This document shows, one piece after another, positions 1-8,962 of a DNA stretch of 25,829 nt. The first letter of the stretch is position 1. The number at the start of each line of letters is the position of its first letter. The position numbers were made by a program, and so were the translations under genes. The DNA is from Zygnema cylindricum (taxonomy: Eukaryota; Streptophyta; Zygnematophyceae; Zygnematales; Zygnemataceae), in assembly GCA_037447655.1 (NCBI GenBank), contig JBBHKE010000494.1:1-25829 (forward strand). Direction: 5' to 3'. Below the pieces are notes generated by a model. The model saw nothing but the letters and a program-made list of their open reading frames with translations. It did not search any database and was not told the origin of the DNA.

Positions 1-162
1 TTTTGGTCTTTTTCCTCTTTTTTTTTCCTTGTGGGCAGCGAGGAAAACGCCAAAGTCGAGATTTTTTTTTTTTTCCTCTCCCCTTTTCATTTTCTTTAGT
101 TTCCCTTTTTTTTTTTTTTTTTTTTCTCCTTTTTTTTTTACTCCCCCTTTTTTTTTTTTCCC

Positions 163-193
<31 letters not shown>

Positions 194-420
194 GTCTTTT
201 TCCTCTTTTTTTTTCCTTGTGGGCAGCGAGGAAAACGCCAAAGTCGAGATTTTTTTTTTTTTCCTCTCCCCTTTTCATTTTCTTTAGTTTCCCTTTTTTC
301 TTCTTTTTTTCTTCTCCTTTTTTTCTCACTCTCCCCTTTTCTTTTCTCTCCCCCCCCCTTTTTTTTTTTTCCTTTCTTTTTCCTAGCGAGAAAAACGCGA
401 TATTGTGCGAGCACTGCCGG
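1..420. repeat. T-rich low-complexity tract with a 188-bp tandem duplication
   Basis: The sequence is almost entirely poly-T and poly-C with one complex island (GGGCAGCGAGGAAAACGCC). That island occurs at about 35 and again at about 223, so the unit repeats with a 188-bp period. A third, degraded copy of the island starts near 384 (AGCGAGAAAAACGC). Reading frames here give only Phe/Pro/Ser or Lys/Arg runs and are not genes. Long homopolymers at a window edge are also prone to assembly error, so the exact copy number is uncertain. Confidence 0.85.
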
Positions 421-466
421 AGCCGAGAAACCCACATTTACCAAAAAACCGTCAGTAACGGTAATT

Positions 467-494
<28 letters not shown>
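467..494. repeat. (TA)n microsatellite
   Basis: About 14 uninterrupted TA units, followed by AT-rich DNA. No coding or transposon context is visible. Confidence 0.9.
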
Positions 495-499
<5 letters not shown>

Positions 500-954
500 G
501 TAAAATAAAAACAAAATAAAAATAAATGAATTAATAAACAAATCAATATATATTATAACATGTAGTAATAATAATGTATACATTAGTGTATTAATTGAGC
601 AGGTTTTGGCAGTAATGGATGTATACTATTTGCAGGGGACTTTTTATTCGATTTATTGAGTCAATAATCGTCATATACGGGTATCGGTATCGCGATATTA
701 ACGATCTAAAAGACATTCCGTACATTTTGTACATTTTGTTCATACAAATATTAGGTATATTCTGTACATTTCGTACATTCTTTTTTTTCTCTATATTTTG
801 TATAGTCTTTACAATTCGCAGTATATATATCTCTAAAATGCGTACACATAAATAACCTTAAAAGAATGAACTAGAATGAAAAAACCTTAAAATTTAAAAA
901 TACATCAGGCGATGACCGGTAAAGGTCACGATTTCAACCTGTATTCAAAAAGTC
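495..954. other. AT-rich non-coding DNA with repeated GTACATT motifs
   Basis: No gene is recognised. At about 715-780 the motif GTACATTTTGTACATT and close variants recur several times. At about 675-700 there is a TATCGGTATCGCGATATT stretch, whose TATCGCGATA core reappears at about 24220-24320. An open frame at 619-855 encodes an Ile/Tyr/Phe-rich product typical of translated AT-rich DNA, so I do not call it. Confidence 0.6.
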
Positions 955-978
955 ACTCACACACACACGCACACACAG

Positions 979-1038
<60 letters not shown>

Positions 1039-1040
1039 GG
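955..1040. repeat. (CA)n followed by (TA)n microsatellite
   Basis: A long run of CA dinucleotides with a few GC and GA interruptions at the start passes into a short TA run. This is a dinucleotide repeat; frames across it encode His-Thr or Val-Cys repeats only. Confidence 0.95.
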
Positions 1041-1192
1041 ATATATGTATATATATACAAGTATAATATGAATAAATGTAAATGTAAAAAAATAAATATC
1101 TATTTACGAACCATACCCAAATTCTGATTGCCATTTTGGTAAATTCACGTCACTACATACCTATACACATGAATATGTACACACATGTGTAC

Positions 1193-1282
1193 ATCTCTCT
1201 CTCGTCCTCTCTCTCTCGTCCTCTCTCCCCTCTCTCTCTCCCTCTCTCGCTCTCTCCCTCTCTCCCTTTCTCTCCCTCTCTC
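1193..1282. repeat. (CT)n pyrimidine microsatellite
   Basis: An imperfect CT repeat with recurring CTCGTCCTCTCT units. A purine-rich (GA) tract follows on the same strand at about 1390-1470, so the two could pair as an imperfect hairpin. Confidence 0.9.
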
Positions 1283-1585
1283 AATATATAAAGATATGTA
1301 ATAAATGTATATTTGCATGAATGTATGTGTGTAAGGAATATATATAAGAAGGAAAATGAGAATAATAGATACAGAGATATCTAATAACAGAGAAGGAAAG
1401 AGTGAGAGAGAGGTGGGGATTGAAGGAGAGAGTGAGGGAGGGAGGAAGCGAGGGAGGTAGGGAGAAGTAGTAAGTGATTTTGTTTTAAGATCTTATTTGT
1501 TACTTTTTTATGTTTTATTAATTTTATTTGGACTCCATTTACGAGGGAAGAGTTACTTTAAGGAAATTAAAACATTTGACTCGGA
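1283..1585. other. AT-rich and GA-rich non-coding DNA
   Basis: No coding signal is recognised. The stretch holds TATATA-type sequence, then a GA-rich tract (about 1390-1470, AGGGAGG-type units), then AT-rich sequence. Confidence 0.6.
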
Positions 1586-1965
1586 ATGAGACCCACTTTA
1601 TTTCTCCTCCTCCCCTCTTCTCCCCTCTCTTCGTTCCTTCTCTCCCTTCCTCCCCTGCTTTTCGGTTTTGACGGTGTCAGAGATGTCGAGTTCCACCAGG
1701 AAGTCGTGTACCAGGTCTCTCCCTCTCCTCCCTCCTCCCCTTTCCCTTCTCCTCCCTCCTCTCTCCCTCCTCCTCTATCTTCCTTCCTCCCTCTCTCCCT
1801 ACCACCTCCCTCTCACCCCTACCGCCTCCCTCTCACCCCTTCCCTCTTCCTCTCACCCCTTTCCCTCCCTCTCACCCCTGTGAGATAGGGGATAGAGGGA
1901 TGAGGGATAGGGGATAGAGATAGGGGATAGGGGATAGGGGGTATGGGGTTATAGGGGTAGAGGAT
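1586..1965. repeat. Pyrimidine tract switching to G-run repeats
   Basis: Positions 1586-1880 are C/T-rich, and the last ~75 bp are repeated units built on CTCACCCCT and CCCTCC. At about 1885 the strand bias reverses to repeats of GGGATAG and AGGGGAT, ending near 1965. The G-runs are three to five long and closely spaced, as needed for G-quadruplex folding. Frames in the C/T part encode Pro/Leu/Ser repeats and are not treated as genes. Confidence 0.85.
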
Positions 1966-2089
1966 CTTTCGTTGTAAGTAAATTACTTAAGAAGAAAAAG
2001 TAGATTCACTGAGGGCCCATTTTTTTTTTTTTGTTTTTATATGTTACCTTTTAGATATTTTATTTGAAGGTTATTTTATGTATTATTTG
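1966..2089. other. Short AT-rich spacer
   Basis: Nothing is recognised apart from a T-run near 2019-2032. Confidence 0.5.
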
Positions 2090-2445
2090 TTTTCAGTCGA
2101 TTTTATAAAGAATCTGCTTTGTTTTATGACTTTTAAGCCCAGTCGAGGTTTGTCCTCATTTTATCGAGATTTAATCTTCCATTTATTTATTTCTTTGACT
2201 TGTTTATTTTTTTGCAGTCGACTTTTAATTTCTTTAATATTCTTTTGTTTTTAAGCTTTCTTCCTGAACTTTTGTTCCATCGTTGTCCCATTTTATCGAT
2301 AACGGGAATCTTCCTTTATCGATTGATTTGTCAGAATCAGACTTTATCAAAAGAAAGAAAGAGTTTTTTTCTTCCCGTTTATCTTATTTTGTTTTTTTTC
2401 TTTCAGTCGGGATTGTCCTATTTTTATCGGAGAAGAAAAGCATAA
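2090..2445 (+). repeat. Degenerate repeats containing CAGTCG and TTGTCC..TTTTATCG
   Basis: A T-rich block contains recurring pieces. CAGTCG occurs near 2095, 2141, 2216 and 2406, usually after a pyrimidine run. TTGTCC followed by an A/T stretch and TTTATCG occurs near 2150, 2284 and 2413. Spacing is irregular, so this is a decayed tandem array or several copies of a small element. Several CAGs after pyrimidine runs look like intron acceptors, but no exon evidence supports that. Confidence 0.5.
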
Positions 2446-2969
2446 AAGATCTTAGATCAGTAGGAAACTATTTTAGAAAGATTTCAATTCTGACTGGGAA
2501 AACCTAAAACAAAAAAAAGAATAAAACGCTTGAAAAAATAATTTCTTCAGAAAATGTAATATGGAAATTTATTAAAAAATTCGGAAATTTAGATTTTTTT
2601 TTAGTTAATGAGTTGTTGAAAAGTTGTAGGTTGTGATTTAAAAAACAAAAAAAAAAAATAGAGATGGAAATGAACAAAAAATTAAATTGTTGTATAATAT
2701 CCTTATTTTAACAATCGATTCGTTTACAAAAGTGAAAAAAAAATAGAAACTGTCCTTGTTTGAAGAAATTCTCAAATTACGACTGAAAAATATCGTAAAT
2801 AAAATAATATTTTCTTTTGGCATTATAAGAATATTTTAACAAAGATCTTTAACTTTTTTTATATATTAGTTTTTCAAATATTGTAGAATGAAGCAGTTTT
2901 TTTACTTTTTGAAACATGATAAAACATCCATTTTCTTATAAACACTACCCTAAAGATATATTTTCATGT

Positions 2970-2971
<2 letters not shown>
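2446..2971. other. AT-rich non-coding DNA
   Basis: Nothing recognised. The sequence is A/T runs without coding bias in any frame. Confidence 0.5.

Positions 2972-3046
<75 letters not shown>
2972..3046. repeat. (TA)37 microsatellite
   Basis: About 75 bp of uninterrupted TA. A perfect TA repeat of this length is self-complementary and can extrude a cruciform; its length is likely to vary between individuals and assemblies. Confidence 0.95.
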
Positions 3047-3050
<4 letters not shown>

Positions 3051-3809
3051 TAATAATACATGGTATAGTAATAGTAAAATTCTCTCAATTTGTCTGTCCT
3101 AAAATCTTTCTCTCTCTCTCTTCTCTCTCTTCTCTCTCTCTTCTCTTCTCCTCTTTCATCAAGATGAGCTTTTGGAGAAATACTCACTTTAAATGGTTAT
3201 TCGGTTACACCACATGCTTCCCTTCAAAATACAATGCAAAAAAAACAAAAAATCTTACGTGTAGGGAGAGCTTTAACAACCATTTTTGCCATCATTGGTA
3301 GCATCTAGTAAGGCACTAGTACCTAAGTTTGACGACTTTGACAAAGACTTTTTTTGTTATAGCAATAAAAAAGTGGTATGTGCATATGTTTGCTTTAAAA
3401 TCAGGCTTGGTTTGGCGAAAAATCGATCTTCTATATGCGACTGGATTATTGCACCACCATGCATCAAACTTATCCAAATTTAAAAGTTTTCTTGAAAGAA
3501 AAATCTTACCTCCTCCCTCGGCTCCCTTCTTCTCTCCTCTCCCTCCCTCCTTTCTCCCTCTCCTTCTTCCCTCTCCTCTTGCCCTTCCCTCCGGATTTGA
3601 ACTGCCTCACTTTTGATTTCGAAATTTCTTTCATGCCTCTGATTTCTCCCTCCCGATTCACGCCGTCTCTGATCCGCTGATCTGGATCTTTCTCCTGTTC
3701 CATTAATTCATCCTTCCCCAGACCTTTCCTCCATCCCCTCCTTCCTCTTTGTGCCTCTTCTCGCGCCCTCCCTCCCTCACTCCTCTTTCTATCCCTACCC
3801 CGTTCCCTC
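3047..3809. other. Non-coding flank with two CT-rich tracts
   Basis: CT repeats occur at 3106-3155 and a longer CT-rich tract at about 3508-3790. Between them (about 3190-3500) the sequence is of mixed composition, with a 65-codon frame at 3286-3483 that matches nothing I recognise. It may be host intergenic sequence next to the copia element; no promoter or exon structure is evident. Confidence 0.5.
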
Positions 3810-4813
3810 AGGCAATTTTGTGTCCTCCATTGGACTACAAAATTCAAGAAGCCTCTAGGCAATTTTAACTAGCCCACTTCGAACTACAACCACTGTTTCC
3901 CAAGCAAACAAATTGTCAATATGACTACACCCCTGTGCAGTTTTGACTCCTTTGAGTCCACATCAAAAAGAATCACTGAAAACGCCAAACCAGGCGATAA
4001 GTTATGAGGCGGCAATGATGCCAATTTTATACAAACTCTCTTAGAGAGAGGTGACTACCTACTAAAAACACTAAGTACTAAACCCCTTTCACAATCGCTA
4101 TCCATTGACGTACAATCCAATCACATTACTGTACCGTACAAAAAGGTACTATGGCCGATGTCCTTTCTGTACGGCATGTGTATGGCGAAACCATTGAGTG
4201 GACGCCTGTCTCTTTCGGGATCGTCCGTATGCTCGCCGGGATTCCCGCTTCCTAATGTTATCTTGCCACGTGGTGCCAGGTCATGCCACGCCAGAAAACC
4301 GCCAAAACGGTCATTCCAGAATCTCGACGTCGGTATGTGCCGTTGGATCAAAACCATATTTCAAAGTTAGCCGTTGAAAATAAATGTCCGATTCATTTGT
4401 TTCGTGCGTGATCATATTCGCAAAAAATATTAACTAATTTCTATGTTTTTCATCTATCATTCTGTTAATTGGATTTTAGTTCTAAACATAGTTTAAATTA
4501 ATATCAAACCCTATGTAATCTAACGAAATCCTATGATAGACCGATTAGATATGACGTCTACACCTCGCTCTGCCGGTCGGTGGTTCGAGTCTTGCCGGAC
4601 TCAACCTTTTGTTGAGAGTGACTCATGTCACTCCTCTGTCTTGACAATGGAGCTGAGGCAGCAATGGCTCCACCACTCTCTCTCTCCTTTAGTGATTACA
4701 ACAAGTATGGGGGTAAGAGGGAGGAGGTGGAGGGAGAATGCCTGCGCTTTTTTTTTCCTTTCACTAATTTATTTAAACCTAGAAAATACCCTGTAAATCC
4801 AGTTATTTCAACA
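3810..4813 (-). repeat. Copia 3' LTR (about 1 kb)
   Basis: On the minus strand it begins TGTTGAAATAACT at 4813, immediately downstream of a polypurine tract. A TATA-like GTATAAAATT lies at 4023-4032. The R-U5 side (about 3810-4100) matches 8995-9290, both minus strand, and the opposite-orientation LTR at 9813-10686 matches most of the remainder. The copy stops at 3810 without the terminal segment GTGCCCACC...TTCAACA present in the 5' LTR. Frames inside it (for example 4121-4357) are LTR sequence and not genes. Confidence 0.88.
4575..4600 (+). promoter_or_regulatory. tRNA-like box B motif in antisense of the copia LTR
   Basis: The plus strand reads GGTCGGTGGTTCGAGTC, the T-arm/box B consensus of tRNA genes (GGTTCGANTCC). 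The same motif lies at the equivalent place in the LTR at 9813-10686, where GACTCGAACC occupies 10038-10047 on the plus strand. It runs antisense to LTR transcription. I found no convincing box A upstream and no full cloverleaf, so pol III activity is not established. Confidence 0.4.
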
Positions 4814-4826
4814 CTCCCCTTATTTT
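4814..4826 (-). other. Copia polypurine tract
   Basis: The minus strand reads AAAATAAGGGGAG directly before the LTR start TGTTGAA. A purine run abutting the 3' LTR is the primer for plus-strand DNA synthesis in LTR retrotransposons. It also fixes the LTR boundary and orientation. Confidence 0.85.
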
Positions 4827-4865
4827 CTAGTCTAGTTCCAACTTCTCTTTAAGTCCACACTTTTC

Positions 4866-5480
4866 CTAACAATACTTTAATTTGGGAGATGGCACAAATT
4901 TGGTCATCATATAAGCCACCATTTCTTCATCAGACTTATATCGAAGATTTACAATTTTATTTTCTACTTTTTCCCTCACAAAACTCAATCTTGTATCCAT
5001 ATGGTTAGCTTTGAAATGATGCTTTGGATTGGCTGCAATTGCAATGGCAACCTGATTATCACAAAAAACTTCATGCACTCCCTCCTTTATATACCCCAGT
5101 TTTTGTAATAAGGATTTGACCCACATCAACTCTTTCACAGCAGAACAAGAGGCCATGTATTCAGCCTCCATAATAGACTAAGCAACCACCTTATGTTGCT
5201 TAGTGCTCTAACAACAAGCAGTTTCCCCCACATACAACACATACCTAGAAATGCATCTTTTCATAGGTGCATCCCCATTACTGGCATCACTCCAAGTAGT
5301 GATGTCAGTGTGCTCCCCTCCCAAATGCAACCATTACTCCCTCAATCCCACCAGATATCTCATGACTCTCTTCACTACCTCCCAATCTCTTTTCCTAGCA
5401 TCGTTAAGACTTGTACTGAGGACTCCTAGTGCTGACGCTATGTCCGGCCTGGTAAAGTTCATAAAGTAGATTAAACTTCC
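4866..5480 (-). pseudogene. Copia Pol, RNase H domain (3' end of pol)
   Basis: The minus strand encodes the copia RNase H. Landmarks in order are a SDAS-type catalytic segment near 5300 (WSDASNGDAPMKRC), MEAEYMASC near 5150-5170, VFCDNQVAIAIA near 5040-5070, and HIDTR-like NHMDTRLSFVRE near 4975-5010. The frame ends with a stop at 4866, about 50 bp before the 3' LTR, as expected for the end of pol. An in-frame stop lies just upstream of MEAEY. The RNase H would degrade the RNA strand during reverse transcription. Confidence 0.85.
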
Positions 5481-5785
5481 TACAAGCTGCCTTTAAGGAA
5501 TTGACTTCATAAACTCTCTCTCTTATGGACTCATTTGATTATCTAAGATTATCACTCCTCCTTCTACACTCCGATCACTTACTTTGTTGAAGTCCATGGG
5601 AGACTCCTACTGCTGCCGCTATGTCTAGCCTGGTATTGTTCATAAAGTAGATGAAACTTCCTCCAACCTGCCTGTAAGGAATATACTTCATAAACTCTCT
5701 CTCTTCTACACTCATTTTATTATCTAAGATTATCACTCCTCCTTCTACACTCCCATCTCTTACTTTCTTGAAGTCTATGGGAGTT
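5424..5785 (-). repeat. 180-bp tandem duplication in copia pol
   Basis: Two adjacent copies with a 180-bp period (about 5424-5603 and 5604-5783) share the landmarks GCTATGTC, TTCATAAAGTAGAT, AAACTCTCTCTCTT and TATCTAAGATTATCACTCC. They differ by scattered substitutions. The unit is 60 codons, so the duplication kept frame. It covers the connection between RT and RNase H. Confidence 0.85.
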
Positions 5786-6490
5786 GTACAACTGTTTGCC
5801 TTTTCCATCTGGAATTTTTCCAGCATATTACCTATTGCTTCTTTTTGAGTAAGTTTGATAATCTTTTTCCCCCTATCTCTCTCCATTTGGATTCCCAAAA
5901 TATATCTTGCCTCCGTAATTCTTCATGTCAAATCTGCTTCTAAGATCTTTCTTTAACTTATTGATCTTTTCCAAAGACTTACTTAACAATAGCAGATCAT
6001 CCACATTAATTGAAATAAAAATGACACCATTCTCATCTTCAAACATATTGAGAGAATGGTAAGTGCTTATCCGGATATATCCCAAACCATTGAGAAACTC
6101 ATCTAGTTTCTTATTCCATTATCGCGAAGCTTGCTTTAATCCAGATAAAGACTTTATCAACTTGCAAACTTTGCTCTCTTCTCCTTCCTCCACGAACCCC
6201 TCTGGTTGCCGCATGAAGATTTCTTCCTCTAACTCACCATTGAGGAAGGTGGTCTTAATATCCATGTGGTAAATCTCCATGTCTTTCGCTGCTGGTAGAT
6301 CGAGGAGAATCCTTACTGATGGGAACTGAACAACTAGAGCAAAAGTCACCTCATAGTCAATCTTCTCCTTTTGGGTGAATCCCTTTGCTACCAACCGAGC
6401 CTTATATATTTCAATGGTATTATTTGGGTTCAGTATCTGTGTAAACACCCATTTGCAACCAATCGATTTTCTATCCGAATGACATTCCAC
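5575..6490 (-). pseudogene. Copia Pol, reverse transcriptase domain
   Basis: The minus strand encodes most of the copia RT. IGCKWVF lies near 6445-6475, ARLVAKGFTQ near 6370-6400, DIKTTFLNGELEEEI near 6215-6260, PEGFVEEGEE near 6180-6205, SLSGLKQASR near 6120-6150 and NVDDLLLL near 5985-6010. That last motif is the YXDD catalytic box, with Tyr replaced by Asn but both Asp residues kept. A stop follows KQASR and a frameshift follows near 5875-5900 (between YFGN and MGIQME). Beyond 5898 the RT thumb/connection reads into the duplicated unit. Confidence 0.87.
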
Positions 6491-6492
6491 TA

Positions 6493-6683
6493 CACCGCGA
6501 ATCGTAATTAGCGTTATCAACTCTATATCGGCACCCCAAAATTTTGACATTAATACGTTAAATAGAATAAACTACACTATTTAAGGACGTGGACCATAAT
6601 CTGCCAGGAGATAAATTAGAATGAATGACGCTAATTTTTTCTTTACACTTATAATTTCTCAACTCTAATAACGATTCGCGGTG
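6493..6683. mobile_element. MITE (191 bp, TA target) inserted in copia pol
   Basis: Terminal inverted repeats start CACCGCGAATCG and end CGATTCGCGGTG, with imperfect pairing extending ~27 bp. The left flank is TA (6491-6492); the right flank is TT (6684-6685), read as a mutated TA. Its interior is nearly the same as 24348-24544 (shared AAACTACACTATTTAAGGAC). It encodes nothing. Removing it with one TA rejoins the copia RT frame, TWE before it and VECHSDRK after it with one intervening Leu codon. A TA target and short size suggest a Tc1/mariner-type MITE, although its ends differ from Stowaway (CTCCCTCCGT). Confidence 0.85.
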
Positions 6684-7370
6684 TTGTTCCTAAGTATTTG
6701 CTTCCATGATGGAGGCCATCTCATCATTTATGGCCCTAACCCATCTTTCTCTCTCCGGACTGTTCATTGCCTCCGAGTATGACTGAGTCTCATGAGGGTG
6801 AGATAGCTTAGTTACCTTATGAGCGGCCTATTTTTCGTGTATCTTTTTATTGCTTCTTCTCCCTCCATCAAAATCCAAAGCTGGAATGGAGGGATGTCTT
6901 GGATTTTTCCTTACTGTCTCATCGGCTCCTTATCTATTGAAACTGGTTCCGATTCCTCCTCTTGTGTCTCCTCGAAGTGCGTAGGAATATGTGGGGTTCC
7001 TGGCAGATCTCCTCTATCTTAGATCTCTTGTGAATTTGCAATCACTGTTTCACTCATGTCTCTTTCGGGAAAACCGAGTTCTCCTCACTTTTGGACTCAA
7101 AACTGATTCTTATCTTCTTGGTATATTTGAAGGGGTCAAATGACTTCCTTTTATCCATGACAACTAGGTGTTTGACCAGAATGATATCTTGCTTTGCTAG
7201 GTGATAGACTCTATATCCCTTAACATCCTCATTATATCCTACAAAGTATGCACGGTTTCCCTTAACATCTAGTTTCCAGTTTTTCCTATCCGTTTCAAGA
7301 CTACAAAACTTGACTACCAAATACTTTAAGGTGAGAGATATCTGGTTTCCTTCCAACCCATCTCTCATTA
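6684..7370 (-). pseudogene. Copia Pol, integrase C-terminus and start of RT
   Basis: The minus strand encodes the integrase C-terminal region, with YFVGYNEDVKGYRVY near 7200-7260 and a tail after it (7054-7200). After a spacer with stops come ERERWVRAINDEMASIMEAN and TxE near 6700-6770. These match the start of copia RT, where W is usual and here the codon is TAG. The spacer carries several frameshifts, so the domain is dead. Confidence 0.8.
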
Positions 7371-8087
7371 GGTGTTTTTCCTTTTACGCCTTAGGTAAGG
7401 ACTTTATTTTTAGTGTAGTTGGCACAATTCATGCATTCTGCCCAAAACCTTATCCTATTTTTTTGTCGGCCAACATATTACATACACAATCTTCTAGTGT
7501 CCGGTTCAACCTCTCAGCTTACCCATTTTGTTCTGGATTATACGGTACTATTTTCTGATGCTGAACTCCTTAATCCCTTAAGTATTCCTCAAACTGGTTA
7601 AAGGTATACTCTCCCCGATTTTCACTCCTTATTCACTTAATGGGGGTTCCGTTCAATATCTCACTCCAAGCTTTATATTTTTTGAAGTAAGTTGGTGTTT
7701 CAAACTTTGTTTTTAGAAAGTAGACTCTAGAGTATCCAGTCATCGGTTATTGTTAGTTTAAACATTTTTCCTCCAACTGAAGGTACCTTTGCTGGTCCCC
7801 AAATATCTATGTGCACTAGATCTAGTACTTTCTCACCCCTATATGTGGTGGCGTTGGGAAAGGGGAGTCTGTGAGCCTTGCCTTGGGCACATCCACTACG
7901 ATCATCCACCATTTTATTATCCCCAAACTGAATGCCTTCTACTACACCAAGCTTCTTCATTTCCCTCAACCTATCAACATGCACATGCCCCAACCACTTA
8001 TGCCAAATCATCAACTTTGGGACACCAACATAATAAACATTCTTCTTTTCATTACATAGGTGAAGCCGAAACATTTTTTGGCTACCA
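7371..8087 (-). pseudogene. Copia Pol, GAG-pre-integrase and integrase core
   Basis: The minus strand gives WHKWLGHVHVDRL near 8000-8030 (the HxxxxH part of the zinc-binding region), then GCAQGKAHRLPFP near 7850-7900, where one Cys of the usual CxxC is missing. LVHIDIWGP near 7795-7825 carries the first catalytic Asp. The frame breaks near 7727. The distal part near 7480-7630 still shows NPEQNG and ER, the site of the catalytic Glu, with stops in between. Integrase joins element DNA to the host chromosome. Confidence 0.82.
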
Positions 8088-8840
8088 TTATCTGCTGTGA
8101 AGTATAAAGTGTCCCTGTTTTTTGCAAAAATGGCAAAGACCTTTTGGGGGCCTCGGTCCATGAGACTGATCTTTCTCTCCTTTGAGGCTACTGTACAGCT
8201 TCCTCGAAGCCTTCCCCCATCGATCAGTTCCGCCAGCTAGAGCTTGAATGCTCTTTCCTCCTCTTTGAATCTCAATAGTGTTCCTTTGCACAAGTATCAT
8301 CACAACCAATGTATTCCAGTTCCAAGAGCTGTCATCAATTTATTGAACTCGGTACACTATGTTCTAATACTCATCAGACAACTTCATGATGAGGGTGTTG
8401 ACCTTCATCTTCATTGTACTTGTCCACCCGACATTCTCCATCTCCATATAGAAACAAGAGAGGTCATTACAGTAATCTAACATTATCCCCTCTTTGTAAG
8501 TGGAATCTCCTAGCCTTTGCTCGGCCAACTGGAGCTCGTGAATTGTACTAGCTCTATAGATCTCCACTAAAGTCACCCACAACTCCTTGGCCTTTAGAAT
8601 GTGAAGGTGAGAGGTTGCCAGTGCTTGAGTGAGATGCCTCAAAATGAAATGCCTAGCAGCCATGTTTCTGTATTCCCACGTTTGAATATCGTTTTCTTCG
8701 GTCTTCAAGGCCACCCCCTTGGGTGCCGTGGCAATAGGAGTTAGAGGTGTTCGGTGTCTCCTTCTCTTTCCCCTTTTCGGACACACGTCCCCATCGTGTG
8801 CCTCTTCTGTTGGAGCAAATGCTGTAGCAAAAAATCTCAC
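8088..8840 (-). pseudogene. Copia Gag with zinc knuckle; protease deleted
   Basis: The minus-strand frame 8840->8364 is a copia Gag (UBN2-type), with TWEYRNMAARHFIL, AKELWVTLVEIY and LQLAEQRLGD. A stop follows, then a second frame 8309->8088 with basic, Gly-rich sequence and a CCHC-like CHFCKKQGHFILH whose last Cys is Ser or Arg. Only ~50 bp separate this knuckle from the GAG-pre-integrase region, so the aspartic protease (normally about 100 residues with a DSGA motif) is missing. Gag would form the particle and bind RNA. The Met at 8840 is the first in frame, not a proven start. Confidence 0.82.
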
Positions 8841-8962
8841 TCCATTAAACCCTGGTGGGATTCCCTAAGATAGACGTTTCACTTGTCCACTGAAAATACC
8901 CGTGTATCGTTTTTCACATAAATCCCCTACCATTATGGCATCCCAATAAATGAACCCAGATT
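8841..8962 (-). other. Copia 5' leader, no canonical primer site
   Basis: This is the stretch between the 5' LTR end and gag. The minus strand after the LTR reads AATCTGGGTTCATTTATTGG. It lacks TGGTATCAGAGC, the initiator-Met primer site common in plant elements. TGGGTTC four bases after the LTR might pair with another tRNA 3' end ending CCA, but I cannot identify which. Confidence 0.5.

Noticed and set aside
3-499. Long Phe/Pro- or Lys/Arg-rich reading frames
   Set aside because: They are translations of poly-T/poly-C tracts repeated with the 188-bp unit.
912-1134. His-Thr and Val-Cys repeat proteins on both strands
   Set aside because: They are the (CA)n/(TA)n microsatellite read in frame.
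1586-1888. Proline/leucine-rich protein of 100 codons
   Set aside because: Low-complexity pyrimidine tract; two overlapping frames are equally open, as expected from composition.
955-3155. CRISPR array or telomere repeat among the tandem repeats
   Set aside because: No repeat-spacer structure, and the G-rich unit GGGATAG is not the plant telomere repeat TTTAGGG.
3286-3680. Host gene exon before the copia element
   Set aside because: No recognisable domain, splice signals or codon bias; overlapping frames continue into a CT-rich tract.
4121-4370. Small genes on both strands
   Set aside because: They lie inside the copia 3' LTR and have counterparts in the other LTR copies.
4540-4813. tRNA-derived SINE with box B and a T-rich tail
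   Set aside because: The same block begins TGTTGAA right after a polypurine tract and is part of a ~1-kb LTR repeated at 8963-10894; only the box-B motif is kept as an observation.
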